This document shows, in pieces, positions 8,987-17,893 of a DNA stretch of 64,000 bases (position 1 is the first letter of the stretch; each line of letters begins with the position of its first letter). This stretch comes from Mycolicibacterium baixiangningiae (lineage in GTDB: Bacteria; Actinomycetota; Actinomycetes; Mycobacteriales; Mycobacteriaceae). The position numbers and the translations under genes were made by a program. The notes beneath the pieces are model-generated. The model saw only the letters and a program-made list of their open reading frames with translations. It was not told the DNA's origin and ran no database searches. The DNA lies in the NCBI RefSeq assembly GCF_016313185.1, contig NZ_CP066218.1:1426001-1490000 (forward strand). Direction: 5' to 3'.

Positions 8987-10179
8987 CGGTGGGCTCCTTC
9001 TGCTGCTTCCCTGGCACTGATGGCCGGTGGCGGGGGAAAGGTTGCTGTAGTGCGGAATCGCTTGTCCTCGATGGCGACGATGAGCTCACCGCCCCCATCC
9101 GACACTCTGCGCGCCAGCGTGGCAAGTCCTCGTAACTCCGGCAGCACTTCATCTGCAACGCCGTCATTGAGGACACTGATGCTGTGTGCGGAGAGGTCGA
9201 TGTGCACCAGCTTGGCTCGGGAATGTCGCAAGATGTTGGTCGTCGTCTCCCGGAGCACCTGGCCGAGCAGATCGTTGGCGCACACGCCCACCTCGGGGCT
9301 ACGTTCAACACGAATACGAATGCCGGCCGCTTCGAGCAGGTTTCGCGCGTTCTCCAACTCTGCGGACAGGTTGAGCTTTCGTTGTCCGTACGCAAGCGCC
9401 TTGGTGTGGATGATCGTGTCGCCGATGAGTGCGTACACCTCAGCCAGTTCCTGCTCTACACGTCTGGTGTCGCTGCGAATCAACTTCTGCGCCAGCGCGA
9501 TTTTGAGTTTCACCACGTGCAGGGTGTGGCCCTGTATGTCGTGCAGGTCGCTGGCGAAACGCATTCGCTCGCGGATGACGGCCAGTTCAGCCTCACTGTC
9601 CCGCGCCTCCTCCAGTTCCGCCATCACGTCGTAGAACCGCTTGTTCGGGAACATCAGGCCGACGAGTATCGCGGTGACCCCGGAGGGAATGATGACGTTG
9701 GCGATGAGGGCGACCGCACCCGACTGGGCGGTGACCATCAAGGACCACCCGCCGATCGCCGCCACGTAGGCGACCAGTCCGAACGCTGCCGGCCCTCGGT
9801 GACGGGGTAACTGTGGGATCGTCAGGCACCCGACGATGGCGATCGCGTAGTAGGCCGCTTGCGGTGAGCTGTCGTCGATTGTCAGCACGCCGAAGGGCCA
9901 GACTGCCGCCGCGACCCCCACGCATGGCACGGCGACCCGGCCGATATCACCTGCGGTCCATCGTTCGAAGGCGATCAACGCCGCCGCGAGGCCGAGTCCA
10001 AGCACACAGGCTTGTTGCCACGTCTGGGCTTGTCTGGCCACCAGGTACACCCCGACGGAAGCGAGCAGTGGCAGGAAAATCGTCAGGTTGAGCCGTCGGA
10101 ACCGCTGCCGTGACCCCCGCTCGGCATCGCTTGACCGAGGCGCCGACTGAAACGTCCGGCGGGGCATCAGAATTTCCAT
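8983..10179 (-). CDS. DesK-type sensor histidine kinase
   Basis: A sensor kinase of about 398 residues. The N-terminal half holds about five membrane helices (for example LTIFLPLLASVGVYLVA and VALIANVIIPSGVTAILVGL). The HisKA_3 box is in FASDLHDIQGHTLHVVK with the phospho-accepting His, followed by a degenerate HATPase domain (LRETTTNILRHSRAKLVHI, then SVLNDGVADEVLPEL). Start choice is uncertain: the ATG at 10179 is used, while 10167 and 10281 are in-frame alternatives. It forms an operon with the overlapping response regulator and is divergent from an ABC exporter. Confidence 0.85.
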   Translation of the reverse strand: MEILMPRRTFQSAPRSSDAERGSRQRFRRLNLTIFLPLLASVGVYLVARQAQTWQQACVLGLGLAAALIAFERWTAGDIGRVAVPCVGVAAAVWPFGVLTIDDSSPQAAYYAIAIVGCLTIPQLPRHRGPAAFGLVAYVAAIGGWSLMVTAQSGAVALIANVIIPSGVTAILVGLMFPNKRFYDVMAELEEARDSEAELAVIRERMRFASDLHDIQGHTLHVVKLKIALAQKLIRSDTRRVEQELAEVYALIGDTIIHTKALAYGQRKLNLSAELENARNLLEAAGIRIRVERSPEVGVCANDLLGQVLRETTTNILRHSRAKLVHIDLSAHSISVLNDGVADEVLPELRGLATLARRVSDGGGELIVAIEDKRFRTTATFPPPPAISAREAAEGAHR

Positions 10180-10244
10180 AGGGGACTTCACTGGACGGGG
10201 GCGGGGTTGTGCATCAGTATCCGATCCGACCGATCTATTCGGTA

Positions 10245-10297
10245 GTGACGCTGTGTCACCAGGTTGGCTCCCGAATGTCATGTCGCTGAGGTGACAT
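10245..10297. promoter_or_regulatory. Two inverted repeats in the kinase/ABC-exporter divergent promoter
   Basis: GTGAC-N5-GTCAC at 10245-10259 and ATGTCA-N11-TGACAT at 10275-10297 share the half-site GTCA/TGAC. They sit between the divergent histidine kinase and ABC-ATPase genes, so they are candidates for binding by the DesR-like regulator. Confidence 0.4.
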
Positions 10298-10340
10298 CGA
10301 CCCACTAGGCGGGCCGGGTAATAAACGCTGTGATGGAAAC

Positions 10341-11237
10341 ATGTCTTCCAGTCCAGTGATCGACGTCGACAGGCTGAACCTGAGCTACGGCGACTTCCAT
10401 GCGGTGAAAGATCTCTCGCTTCAAGTCGAGCGCGGAGAGATCTACGCACTTCTTGGTACCAACGGTGCGGGAAAGACCTCGACTCTGGAGATCATCGAGG
10501 GGCACCGAAAGGCGTCGTCGGGCACGGTACGGGTGTTTGGCGAGAGCCCGACAAAACGCCGCGCGGTTCGATCCAGGATGGGAATCATGCTCCAGGAGAG
10601 TGGGTTCGCCTCTGATCTCACCGTCTCGGAGTCCGTACGATTGATCGGACGACTCACCGAGCGCGCGGATACGGTCGATCGGGTATTGGGCATCGTCGAC
10701 CTCATCCGGAAGGCCGACACCAGGGTGTCTCAGCTGTCCGGTGGTGAGAAGCGCCGACTCGACTTCGCCACCGCCATCTATGGACGCCCGGTGCTGATCT
10801 TCCTCGACGAGCCCACCGCCGGGTTGGACATCCAGTCCCGCGACGCACTTTGGGGCGCCGTGCAGCAGCTGCGCGAGGACGGCTCCACCATCGTGCTGAC
10901 CACTCACTACCTCGAAGAGGCGCAACAGTACGCCGACCGCATCGGGCTGATGCATCGCGGCAGCTTCCTTCATCAAGGAACAGTGGCCGAGCTGACCCGG
11001 ACCCTGCCGGCTTTGATTCACTTCTCCGTTCCCCCCAACGCCCCGCCACCGCCGTTGCGCTCTGCCCCGGTATCCGACGGGAAGTACCTCATCGAAACCT
11101 TTGAGCTGCAGGCGGATCTCAAGCGACTGCTCGACTGGGCAGATTCCCACGCGGTCGAGCTGCATGGATTGTCGGCCGCCCCGACCCGGCTCGACGACGT
11201 CTTCCGTGCCATCAATACCGTTCCGACTCCCTCCTGA
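10341..11237 (+). CDS. ABC exporter ATP-binding protein
   Basis: A 298-residue ABC ATPase of the DrrA/DRA drug- or lipid-export class. Walker A is GTNGAGKT at residues 39-46, the signature is LSGGEKRRLDFA, Walker B is VLIFLDEPTAGLD, and the switch His is in VLTTHYLEEAQQYA. The C-terminal ~70 residues form the extra domain common in this class. The permease gene follows after 16 bp. With the divergent DesK/DesR-like pair it forms a two-component-regulated exporter module, a frequent arrangement in actinobacteria for antibiotic or membrane-stress response. Confidence 0.9.
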   Translation: MSSSPVIDVDRLNLSYGDFHAVKDLSLQVERGEIYALLGTNGAGKTSTLEIIEGHRKASSGTVRVFGESPTKRRAVRSRMGIMLQESGFASDLTVSESVRLIGRLTERADTVDRVLGIVDLIRKADTRVSQLSGGEKRRLDFATAIYGRPVLIFLDEPTAGLDIQSRDALWGAVQQLREDGSTIVLTTHYLEEAQQYADRIGLMHRGSFLHQGTVAELTRTLPALIHFSVPPNAPPPPLRSAPVSDGKYLIETFELQADLKRLLDWADSHAVELHGLSAAPTRLDDVFRAINTVPTPS

Positions 11238-11253
11238 ACGAAAGACAATCTCA

Positions 11254-11973
11254 ATGCTTGCTATCGCGCACAGCGAACTGATCCAGATCTTTCGGAACCG
11301 AGCCGTCTTGGTCACCAGCCTCATCATGCCGACGGCGGCCACGGCGTTCTTCATTTATCTCCGCGGCCTGTTCGAAAAGATCGGCAGCCTCGGCTACATC
11401 GCGGCCGTAATCGTTTTCACCATCGGCGCTTTCAGCCTGTACACCGCGACGGTGACCACCCTGGCCGCGCACCGCCAGAGCTTGTTTCTCAAGCGGCTGC
11501 GCTCCACCGCGGCCGGTGACGCATCGATTTTATGCGGCCTGCTACTCCCCATCAGTGTGATCGCCTTGGTCCAGGTGGGGCTGATCCTCAGTGTTTTCGC
11601 CGCTATCAGCGTCGCGCCGGCCGACATCGCACTTCTCGCGGTGGCAGTCGTCTCCACGCTCATCATGATGCTCGCACTAGGGGCGGCGACGGCCGGTGTG
11701 ACGAATTCTCCCGAGCACGCCCAAGTCACCTCGCTGCCGCTGAGTCTGGGCGTCATTGCCGTGGCGAGCTGGGTAGGAGTCACCGGGACCGAGAGCCTTA
11801 CCTGGGTGAAGCGACTGCTGCCGGGCGGGTCGGCTACGGAACTCGTCGTCAACGCCTGGAACGGCGGGGCGGATCTCTCCGACGCACTGCTCCTGCTGGG
11901 ACCAATCGTCGGCTGGGTGGCAGTGGCGATTGCTCTGGCCTCGAGGCTGTTCCGGTGGGAGCCGCGTCGATGA
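11254..11973 (+). CDS. ABC exporter permease (ABC-2 type)
   Basis: A 239-residue ABC-2 membrane protein with about six transmembrane helices, including LVTSLIMPTAATAFFIYL, the SVIALVQVGLILSVFAAISV segment and a C-terminal LLLLGPIVGWVAVAIALASR. The ATG at 11254 is preceded by GAACGAAAG and gives the usual short cytoplasmic start (MLAIAHSELIQIFRNRA). It pairs with the ATPase immediately upstream to form a homodimeric exporter. The substrate is unknown. Confidence 0.85.
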   Translation: MLAIAHSELIQIFRNRAVLVTSLIMPTAATAFFIYLRGLFEKIGSLGYIAAVIVFTIGAFSLYTATVTTLAAHRQSLFLKRLRSTAAGDASILCGLLLPISVIALVQVGLILSVFAAISVAPADIALLAVAVVSTLIMMLALGAATAGVTNSPEHAQVTSLPLSLGVIAVASWVGVTGTESLTWVKRLLPGGSATELVVNAWNGGADLSDALLLLGPIVGWVAVAIALASRLFRWEPRR

Positions 11974-12051
11974 ATGTCGGTGCTGCGGTGACCATGGGCG
12001 ATTCAAAGGTCAATGGCACCACAGTTTCGTCTCGACGCTTGAACAACGTTG

Positions 12052-12957
12052 TCATAGGGTGCGCTCGGATTCGACGAGGGCTCGGGCTTGTGGGGCGACT
12101 TCCTGACCGAAGCGGTTCAGGTCGACGGGTTCGTCGGAGGTGAGGATGAATCCCGAGACGCCGAACTGCAGGGCGAGGTCGGCGATCTGTTCGGCCCAGG
12201 TGGCAGAAGTTCCTTCGAATAGCCCACCTCCGTTGCCGCCGTCGGTGAATCGGCCGCTGATGTTGAGGGCGCGGATGATCGCGGTGGGTTCGCGGCCGGC
12301 GCCGGCGGCAGCCTCATCGATCTGATCGTTCATCGGGCCGAGCGATTTCGGCCCGTCAGGCAGGTAGCCCAGGGAAGGCAGCCATCCATCGGCGACCCGG
12401 CCCGTGAGCCGGAGCATCCGGGGCTTCAAGGCCCCGATGTGGATCGGTATCCGGTGAGCGGGCGCGGGCCCTCGCTTGGCGCCGGTCAGGCGGTGGAACT
12501 CGCCCTCGATCTTCAGCGGGGCGGACTCGTCGGTGTCCCACAGCCCCCGGATCACCCGGATGGCCTCTTCCAGCGCGCGCACGGACTGCGCGGGCTCGAG
12601 TCGTCGGCCGCCCATCGCAACGATGGCATCCCAGAATGCGCCGGCGCCGAGACCCAGTTCGACACGCCCGCGGCTGAGCCGGTCCAAGCTCGCGGTGGCT
12701 CGGGCCAGCACGGCAGGGGGGCGCAACGGAAGGCACATCACGTTGCCGCTGAGTCGGATTCGCTCGGTGCGTGCGGCGGCGTAGGTCATCAGAGTCCAGG
12801 TGTCCTGGAATGCCGGCTGGTAGGGATGGTCCTGAAAGCTGACAAGGTCGAGCCCGGCCCCCTCGGACGTCACCGCCAGCTCGACCGGCGCCTCGGGCGG
12901 GTGAGCGGCGGGCGTGATGAAGCTGCCGAACCACAGGTCGTGGCCATAGTCGGTCAT
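12052..12957 (-). CDS. LLM-class flavin/F420-dependent oxidoreductase
   Basis: A 301-residue luciferase-like monooxygenase-fold protein. It opens with DLWFGSFITPAAHPPEAPVE, and the family blocks DLVSFQDHPYQPAFQDTWTL, GLGAGAFWDAIVAMGG and ADGWLPSLGYLPDG follow. In mycobacteria such enzymes usually use F420 or FMN. The ATG at 12957 has an AGAGGAAA ribosome site; a longer in-frame extension exists but covers operator candidate C and lacks domain content. The downstream neighbour is the ABC permease (convergent). Upstream lies a frameshifted second LLM gene. Confidence 0.85.
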   Translation of the reverse strand: MTDYGHDLWFGSFITPAAHPPEAPVELAVTSEGAGLDLVSFQDHPYQPAFQDTWTLMTYAAARTERIRLSGNVMCLPLRPPAVLARATASLDRLSRGRVELGLGAGAFWDAIVAMGGRRLEPAQSVRALEEAIRVIRGLWDTDESAPLKIEGEFHRLTGAKRGPAPAHRIPIHIGALKPRMLRLTGRVADGWLPSLGYLPDGPKSLGPMNDQIDEAAAGAGREPTAIIRALNISGRFTDGGNGGGLFEGTSATWAEQIADLALQFGVSGFILTSDEPVDLNRFGQEVAPQARALVESERTL

Positions 12958-13013
12958 GTGTTGTTTCCTCTGGGCTGGTCGGTGGTAGGTGCGGGGGCGA
13001 ACGCCGGCGGCCC

Positions 13014-13038
13014 GATCAACATATTCATCACGATGTTT
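13014..13038. promoter_or_regulatory. GntR-type operator candidate, site C
   Basis: On the reverse strand it begins AAACATCGTGATGAATAT, sharing the AAACAYCRT half and the ATGAATAT core with site B at the same spacing. It lies about 57 bp upstream of the LLM gene start (12957), downstream of the broken LLM gene, so it is placed to control the intact one. Confidence 0.55.
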
Positions 13039-13044
13039 ATGATG

Positions 13045-13320
13045 CCTCCACTCTGTCAAGGCTGGTCACTGCGCCGTCGGCGAACGCCGAACGCTCCCGC
13101 ATGGGACGTCGTCGCCGCGATGGCAGCCAGCAGCGTCGTAGGGGAGGACGAGAAGAAACGGCGGGTTGTGATGCTCGCCGATCGCGAACACGTCCATACC
13201 GACCTCTTCGGTCTTCGCCGCGATCCGCAAAATCGCGTCGATCCGCTCCGCCTCGCTCGGCGTCACACCCGAGACCGGGTCGCGAGTGATGTCACTGACC
13301 GAGAAGACTCCGAATTGCAT
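13045..13320 (-). pseudogene. Truncated, frameshifted LLM-class oxidoreductase
   Basis: From the ATG at 13320 the frame encodes a typical LLM N-terminus (MQFGVFSVSDITRD, then GMDVFAIGEHHNPPFL). It then loses register near 13165. The adjacent frame continues the family pattern with SPTTLLAAIAATTSHAGAF, as in SSPTT-type members. The rest of a ~330-residue enzyme is missing. It therefore looks like a decayed second LLM gene lying upstream of, and on the same strand as, the intact one. Confidence 0.7.
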
Positions 13321-13363
13321 TAAGGCCCCTGACTATTAGCACGATCAGCGAGGCGGGGGTTGG

Positions 13364-13918
13364 TCACCATCGCCCGTAGTGAGGTCCGTCGGGGAACTCT
13401 TCGACGATTGCGTCGTCGGGAATGAAGTCGTTGTCGCGCGGACTCTTGTATTCGCGGGACATCTCGTAGGCGATTTCGCGGACGATCTTGCCGGCCTCCA
13501 TTTCGAAGAGGTGGACAAGGCGCATGCTGATTCGGTCGCCCTTGGTGAAGCCGAGATTGGGCATTTCGTCACCGACGACGGTCAAATCCGCGATCTGGTC
13601 GTCGAAGACGAACGTCTCGGTGGCGTACCGCCGCAGCGTAGTGGTCTTGTTGTAGTGAACCGTCCGGAAGATCGCCATGTACGCCTCTTTGATCTCGGCG
13701 GGATCGCTGTACACCATTCCGCGAAAAGGGGCTTCCCAGACAATATTTGGGCCGTAGAGAGCGATGGCTTTGTCGACCGTTTCCGGTGTCTCGTTGTGAA
13801 AGTGGGCTCCGACCACCTTCAGGTTGTGCGCGATCAACTCATCGCTGGTCATCGTCGAGACGTCGACGTCGACGTCGACACCCACGTCCGCCGAGCTTCG
13901 CTCAGGCGTCTGAGTCAT
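13364..13918 (-). CDS. NTF2/SnoaL-like protein
   Basis: A 184-residue protein with an SnoaL/NTF2-like cone fold: DKAIALYGPNIVWEAPFRG, then KEAYMAIFRTV and the LVHLFEMEAGKIVREIAYEM strand. The N-terminal ~25 residues are rich in Val-Asp repeats and resemble those of the GNAT gene at 21746 at both DNA and protein level. The family includes ketosteroid isomerases, dehydratases and polyketide cyclases; no catalytic set can be assigned. A GAAGGAG ribosome site precedes the ATG. Operator candidate E lies 20 bp upstream. A decayed copy of this gene lies at 23918-24070. Confidence 0.75.
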   Translation of the reverse strand: MTQTPERSSADVGVDVDVDVSTMTSDELIAHNLKVVGAHFHNETPETVDKAIALYGPNIVWEAPFRGMVYSDPAEIKEAYMAIFRTVHYNKTTTLRRYATETFVFDDQIADLTVVGDEMPNLGFTKGDRISMRLVHLFEMEAGKIVREIAYEMSREYKSPRDNDFIPDDAIVEEFPDGPHYGRW

Positions 13919-13937
13919 CGATTCTCCTTCGCTGAAG

Positions 13938-13962
13938 AAACACCGTAATCAATCTAGCGTTT
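13938..13962. promoter_or_regulatory. GntR-type operator candidate, site E
   Basis: AAACACCGT at the left and GCGTTT at the right frame a 25-bp imperfect palindrome that aligns column by column with site B (4136-4160). It lies immediately upstream of the NTF2-like gene (start 13918). Confidence 0.5.
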
Positions 13963-13980
13963 CTATGCTTGCAATTGCTG

Positions 13981-14898
13981 TTACGGCAACACGACGATCT
14001 TGCCGCGGAGGTGCCCGGCAATGCTGGTGTGAAGGGCCGCTGCGGTCTCCTCCAGCGGGAAAGCGCGCCAGATGGGCACGTTGACCAATCCCTTCTCGAT
14101 GAGCGGCACGATCTCGCGCAGTGCAGGACCCCGCTCATTGCCGGTTCCGCCGGCGAATACTTGAATTCCGGTGTCAGCGGCATCGAACGCGACCAGGGTC
14201 AGGACTCGCTGCGGGCCGCCGGCGAGTTCAATGGAGAGCGGGATCTCGCCGCGGCCGGACGCGTCCAGAACGGCGTCCACCCCGTGGGGCGCCATGCTGC
14301 GGACGCGTTCGAGCAGGCCGTCGCCATACCTGACTGGCTCAGCACCGATTGAATCCAGATAGTCGAAGTTGCGTTCGCTTGCCGTACCGATCACCCGTGC
14401 TCCCCGGGCTACTGCGAGCTGAACTGCGAACGTGCCCACCCCGCCGGCGGCGGCGTGGACGAGCAGGGCCTCACCCTTCCGAATCTGGAGACGGTTGAGT
14501 ACCGACCATGCAGTGCCGCCGGCTCCGGCCACACTGGCGGCCACGTCCCAGCTGACCTCAGCGGGTTTCATGATCAGGTTGGCCGAATCTGCCAGTGCGT
14601 ACGCGGAAATGGCCGGTGTCAGTGAACTACCCATGACCTCATCACCCACTTGAAATGCGGTGACGTCGGCTCCGATTTGCTCGACAACCCCGGCCATGTC
14701 CGACCCGAGCCCGGCGGGCAAGTCGAGTGGCATGACCGCACGCATGAAACCCTGCAGGATCTTCGAATCGATGGGGTTGACCCCGGCTGCCCGCACCGCC
14801 ACCTGCACCTGCCCGGGCCCGGGGCTCGGCGCCGGGACGTCGACTACACGCAGCACATCGGGGCCGCCGTATTCGAAGAACTGGACTGTTCGTGCCAT
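13981..14898 (-). CDS. NADP-dependent quinone oxidoreductase (MDR superfamily)
   Basis: A 305-residue zinc-free MDR enzyme. The N-terminal GroES-like domain contains AAGVNPIDSKILQGFMRAV and DLPAGLGSDMAGVVEQIGAD. The Rossmann fold has VHAAAGGVGTFAVQLAVARG near residue 150. It is expected to reduce quinones or alkenals with NADPH in the cytoplasm. It lies 62 bp upstream of the NTF2-like gene on the same strand, with operator candidate E between them, so the two may be separate transcription units. It is similar in class, not closely in sequence, to the enzyme at 2458-3465. Confidence 0.85.
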   Translation of the reverse strand: MARTVQFFEYGGPDVLRVVDVPAPSPGPGQVQVAVRAAGVNPIDSKILQGFMRAVMPLDLPAGLGSDMAGVVEQIGADVTAFQVGDEVMGSSLTPAISAYALADSANLIMKPAEVSWDVAASVAGAGGTAWSVLNRLQIRKGEALLVHAAAGGVGTFAVQLAVARGARVIGTASERNFDYLDSIGAEPVRYGDGLLERVRSMAPHGVDAVLDASGRGEIPLSIELAGGPQRVLTLVAFDAADTGIQVFAGGTGNERGPALREIVPLIEKGLVNVPIWRAFPLEETAAALHTSIAGHLRGKIVVLP

Positions 14899-14964
14899 CT
14901 GCTCATCTCCAGTTTGGTTGGCATTTGAGTGGTTTGCGTGTTTCGTAGCGGTCCGCCATGGTCA

Positions 14965-15933
14965 TCACCCGGTGTGGGGCGGGTGTTCGGCGGGGATGAC
15001 CCCGAAGCGGCCGGCCTGGTAGTCCTCGTAGGCTTGGGCGACCTCCTCGCGGGTGTTCATCACAAAGGGCCCGGACTGAACCACGGGTTCTCGGATCGGG
15101 CGGCCGCCGAGTAGGAGGACCTCCAGGTTCGGCTCCGCGGCGGGCTGGCTCTGCTGGGCGGCAAGGGTTAGTGCGTCCCCGGGGCCGTATACGGCGAGTT
15201 GACCTTTTCGGATGGGTTGTGCCGCTTCACCAACGGTGCCGTTTCCGGCGAGCACGTAAGCCAGCGAGTTGAAGTCAGCCTGCCACGGCAGTTCCAGGCG
15301 TGCGCCGGGGCTTACAGTGGCGTGCACGACGGTGATCGGTGTGTAGGTCGTTCCCGGCCCGGTGTAGCCGGCGATGTCTCCGGCGATGACTCGTAGTAGT
15401 GCGCCGCCGTCGGCCGAGGACAGCAGCCGGGCTTGCTTGGCGCGGATGTCCTGATAGCGAGGTGCGACGAACTTGCTGGCGCGCGGCAGGTTCACCCACA
15501 GCTGGACACCGTGGAACATCCCGCCGGAGACGACCAATTGTTCCGGGGGCTTCTCGATGTGCAGAATTCCACCGCCCGCGGTCATCCACTGGGTATCGCC
15601 GTTGGTGATCGTTCCGCCGCCGCCATGGGAGTCACTGTGCTCGAACGTGCCATCGATGATGTAGGTGACGGTCTCGAAGCCCCGGTGCGGATGCCATGGG
15701 GTGCCCATGGGTTCGCCAGCGGCCCATTCGATCTCGCCCATCTGATCCATGTGGATGAACGGGTCCAAGTCGGTGTGCGGTACCCCGGCGAATGCGCGCC
15801 GCACGGGGAAGCCGTCTCCCTCGAATCCGGCTGGTGCAGTGGTGACCGATCGCACCGGCCGTTGCGTGGTGGTGGCTGGATTCGGAACAACGATGCGGGG
15901 CAAGGTAAGCGTGTCCGCGGTGATTGCTGGCAT
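14965..15933 (-). CDS. Pirin family protein
   Basis: A 322-residue bicupin of the pirin family. The N-terminal cupin contains the metal-binding pattern PWHPHRGFETVTYIIDG and later GGGILHIEKPPEQL. The typical block GVQLWVNLPRASKFVAPRYQ follows. The C-terminal cupin ends with LEVLLLGGRPIREPVVQSGPF, the pirin signature. Bacterial pirins often have quercetin 2,3-dioxygenase activity or modulate redox enzymes. It is 66 bp from the quinone reductase gene on the same strand, which fits a redox-stress group. Confidence 0.88.
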   Translation of the reverse strand: MPAITADTLTLPRIVVPNPATTTQRPVRSVTTAPAGFEGDGFPVRRAFAGVPHTDLDPFIHMDQMGEIEWAAGEPMGTPWHPHRGFETVTYIIDGTFEHSDSHGGGGTITNGDTQWMTAGGGILHIEKPPEQLVVSGGMFHGVQLWVNLPRASKFVAPRYQDIRAKQARLLSSADGGALLRVIAGDIAGYTGPGTTYTPITVVHATVSPGARLELPWQADFNSLAYVLAGNGTVGEAAQPIRKGQLAVYGPGDALTLAAQQSQPAAEPNLEVLLLGGRPIREPVVQSGPFVMNTREEVAQAYEDYQAGRFGVIPAEHPPHTG

Positions 15934-16028
15934 AGCTTGTTTTCCTGTCAGTTGGCCAAGTGGCTATCGATAAGGGGCGATGCGTTCGGTTGGGGTCCTC
16001 GCCCGTTCGGGGGGCGCGTTGTTTTCGG

Positions 16029-16829
16029 TTACCGGTTTCGCAGGCGGTCCACGACGAAATCGACAGCCTCCTCGGTCATTCCGTTGATCGCGTACGCGCT
16101 GTGGGCGCCACGGTCCAGGCCGCCCGATTCGCAGACCGGGTCCCGTGGGGCGCACAGATCGATGGTCCTGCCGGTGAAGGCGGGGCCGATCTCGACGGGA
16201 GGGGCGTCGTGGTGCAGCAGTCTCAGAATCCTCGGTGAGGGTTTTCCGAACAGGACGACCGCGGTTACTCGTTCGGCGACGTCGGGAGGTAGAGCGGTCA
16301 GGGCGTATCCGGGGGGAACGGTGTCGCTGGTGACGTAACCGCTTACGGCCGCGCCCTGGGAGTAGCCACCGACGATGATCTCGGTGGAGGGACAGTTGGC
16401 CGCAAGAGCGTTCAGGCGGTTGCTGACATCGCGGATGCCGTCGACGGCACGATCGAACTGTAAGGATGCCGGATAGTTCACGGCATGGACTGACATGGTG
16501 AGGTCGAGTGGTCGTTGGCGCAGCGCTGCTACAAAGGCCTCACCGACCTTGCCTACGCCCGGGCCTTCGAAGGTGCCGCGAGCAAAGACGACCTCGACAT
16601 CGGCGCAGCCCGCGATTGAGACGGCCGTCGGCTCCCCGTTTGCCTGTCCCGGGGTGGCACCGATGAACAGGGCGGCGATCGCCGCGCCGACGGCCATCGC
16701 GTAGAGCGGTAGGCGCATCACGTGGTAGTTCGGCTGCACCGCAACTGATTTCGAAGCTGTAGGGCTTTCACGACGATTGTGTCCTCTTGTTTCGTGACGC
16801 CTGCTCGTTGCGCGTCGATGTGCTGTCAT
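16029..16829 (-). CDS. Cutinase-family secreted hydrolase
   Basis: A cutinase-type serine esterase. Mature-domain motifs are [20 protein letters not shown], the nucleophile GGYSQGAA, and the Asp/His region [14 protein letters not shown] followed by GAHSAYAI. A signal peptide is clear from [20 protein letters not shown], ending near GQANG. Two starts are possible. The ATG at 16829 overlaps the sigma-factor stop (ATGA) but adds 37 basic residues before the signal. The ATG at 16718 gives a canonical signal peptide but has no clear ribosome site. Mycobacterial cutinases are exported lipases/esterases. The coupling to a sigma factor is unusual. Confidence 0.82.
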   Translation of the reverse strand: MTAHRRATSRRHETRGHNRRESPTASKSVAVQPNYHVMRLPLYAMAVGAAIAALFIGATPGQANGEPTAVSIAGCADVEVVFARGTFEGPGVGKVGEAFVAALRQRPLDLTMSVHAVNYPASLQFDRAVDGIRDVSNRLNALAANCPSTEIIVGGYSQGAAVSGYVTSDTVPPGYALTALPPDVAERVTAVVLFGKPSPRILRLLHHDAPPVEIGPAFTGRTIDLCAPRDPVCESGGLDRGAHSAYAINGMTEEAVDFVVDRLRNR

Positions 16830-17473
16830 GCCGTTCCCTGATGCTGAGCCCAGAAGTACCCGCGGTCAGCGGCGAGGACAGCCAACAGGACGCGCAGCCG
16901 GGATCGGCCGCGGTGGATTCGTGACATGACGGTGCCCAGGGGCGAGCACATGATGTCGCTGATCTCCTTATAGGTGAGTCCCTCGACGTCTGCGTAATAC
17001 ACCGCCATCCGAAACGCGACGGGCAAGGCATCCAGTGCGTTCCTGATGTCGTCGTCGGGCAGCAACTCCAACACCTCCACCTCCGCAGAGCGCAGCGCCC
17101 TCGGCAAACGCTCGACGTCGGAGGCCACCTGCCGGTCGTAGATCGTGTCGGTGAGCACCTCGCTGGGCCGCCGCATCCGCTTGCGGTAACGATCGATGTG
17201 GATATTGGCCTGGATCCGAAAGAGCCACGCCCTGAGATTGGTTCCTTGCTGGAAGGTCCTGAAACCCGTGTAAGCCTGCATCATGGTCTCCTGCACCAGG
17301 TCTTCGGCGTCAGCGCGCTTCAGGGTCATCCGCATGGCCCCGCCGAAAAGCGTGTCCAGAAGCGGGATCACGTCGCGCTCGAAACGCGCCGCCAGTTCAG
17401 CGTCGGTGTCGTCGGGTACCGAGGAGAGGTGGCCTCTGATGTGTGGGGGTACAGCGGTTTCGAGCTCGATCAT
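16826..17473 (-). CDS. ECF sigma factor (SigH/RpoE-like)
   Basis: A 215-residue group 4 sigma factor. Region 2 is seen in [18 protein letters not shown] and [19 protein letters not shown] (residues ~55-100). Region 4 is in [20 protein letters not shown] and [19 protein letters not shown] (residues ~145-190). The pattern resembles SigH-class factors. No anti-sigma gene with a ZAS His-Cys motif is adjacent; instead an NTF2-like gene precedes it by 9 bp and a cutinase gene overlaps its stop. It probably directs its own operon, but no convincing GGAAY-type promoter could be assigned by eye. Confidence 0.88.
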   Translation of the reverse strand: MIELETAVPPHIRGHLSSVPDDTDAELAARFERDVIPLLDTLFGGAMRMTLKRADAEDLVQETMMQAYTGFRTFQQGTNLRAWLFRIQANIHIDRYRKRMRRPSEVLTDTIYDRQVASDVERLPRALRSAEVEVLELLPDDDIRNALDALPVAFRMAVYYADVEGLTYKEISDIMCSPLGTVMSRIHRGRSRLRVLLAVLAADRGYFWAQHQGTA

Positions 17474-17482
17474 GACGATCTC

Positions 17483-17893
17483 CTAGTGCTCTTCGGTCAG
17501 GGTGAGCACCGGCATTGCGAGAGCGGGTGCGAGGCGATTCTGAAGTGCGACGATCGCTCGCAACGGCCGCAGGTGGATCACCAGTGAGGCGACCTTGCCC
17601 TCGGCGTTGATGCCGATCAGGTCCACGCCGTCGATCTCGGTGGTGCCGATCTTGATGTTCGTCATGACGGCGAAATGTCCTTCACCCGAGATGATTTCGG
17701 TGACGGTGAACTCATCGATGACTTCGAGGACCCGTGATACGACATTCGCGACCTGTGCGCGGCCGACGTATGGCTCAACGGCGATCGGGCCCTCGAGGAT
17801 CACATACTCGGCGAGGTGAGCTGCTGCGTTGGCGGCATCGCGTGCCTGCGCACCCGCCAAGAATGCCGATAGTCCTGCTGGAATCTCATCCAT
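17483..17893 (-). CDS. SnoaL/NTF2-like protein upstream of ECF sigma factor
   Basis: A 136-residue single-domain NTF2/SnoaL-like protein (AAAHLAEYVILEGPIAVEPY, then VDLIGINAEGKVASLVIHLR). It begins an apparent three-gene operon: NTF2-like, sigma factor (9-bp gap), cutinase (4-bp overlap). In ECF41-class sigma factors an SnoaL domain is fused to the sigma factor and modulates it, so a regulatory role for this separate domain is possible but unproven. No catalytic residues can be assigned. Confidence 0.75.
   Translation of the reverse strand: MDEIPAGLSAFLAGAQARDAANAAAHLAEYVILEGPIAVEPYVGRAQVANVVSRVLEVIDEFTVTEIISGEGHFAVMTNIKIGTTEIDGVDLIGINAEGKVASLVIHLRPLRAIVALQNRLAPALAMPVLTLTEEH

Noticed and set aside
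13855..13895. Tandem GTCGAC-like triplets in the NTF2-like gene start, considered as a DNA repeat array or CRISPR-like feature
   Set aside because: It is a short Val-Asp codon run inside a coding sequence. No CRISPR array, spacers or cas genes occur anywhere in the window.
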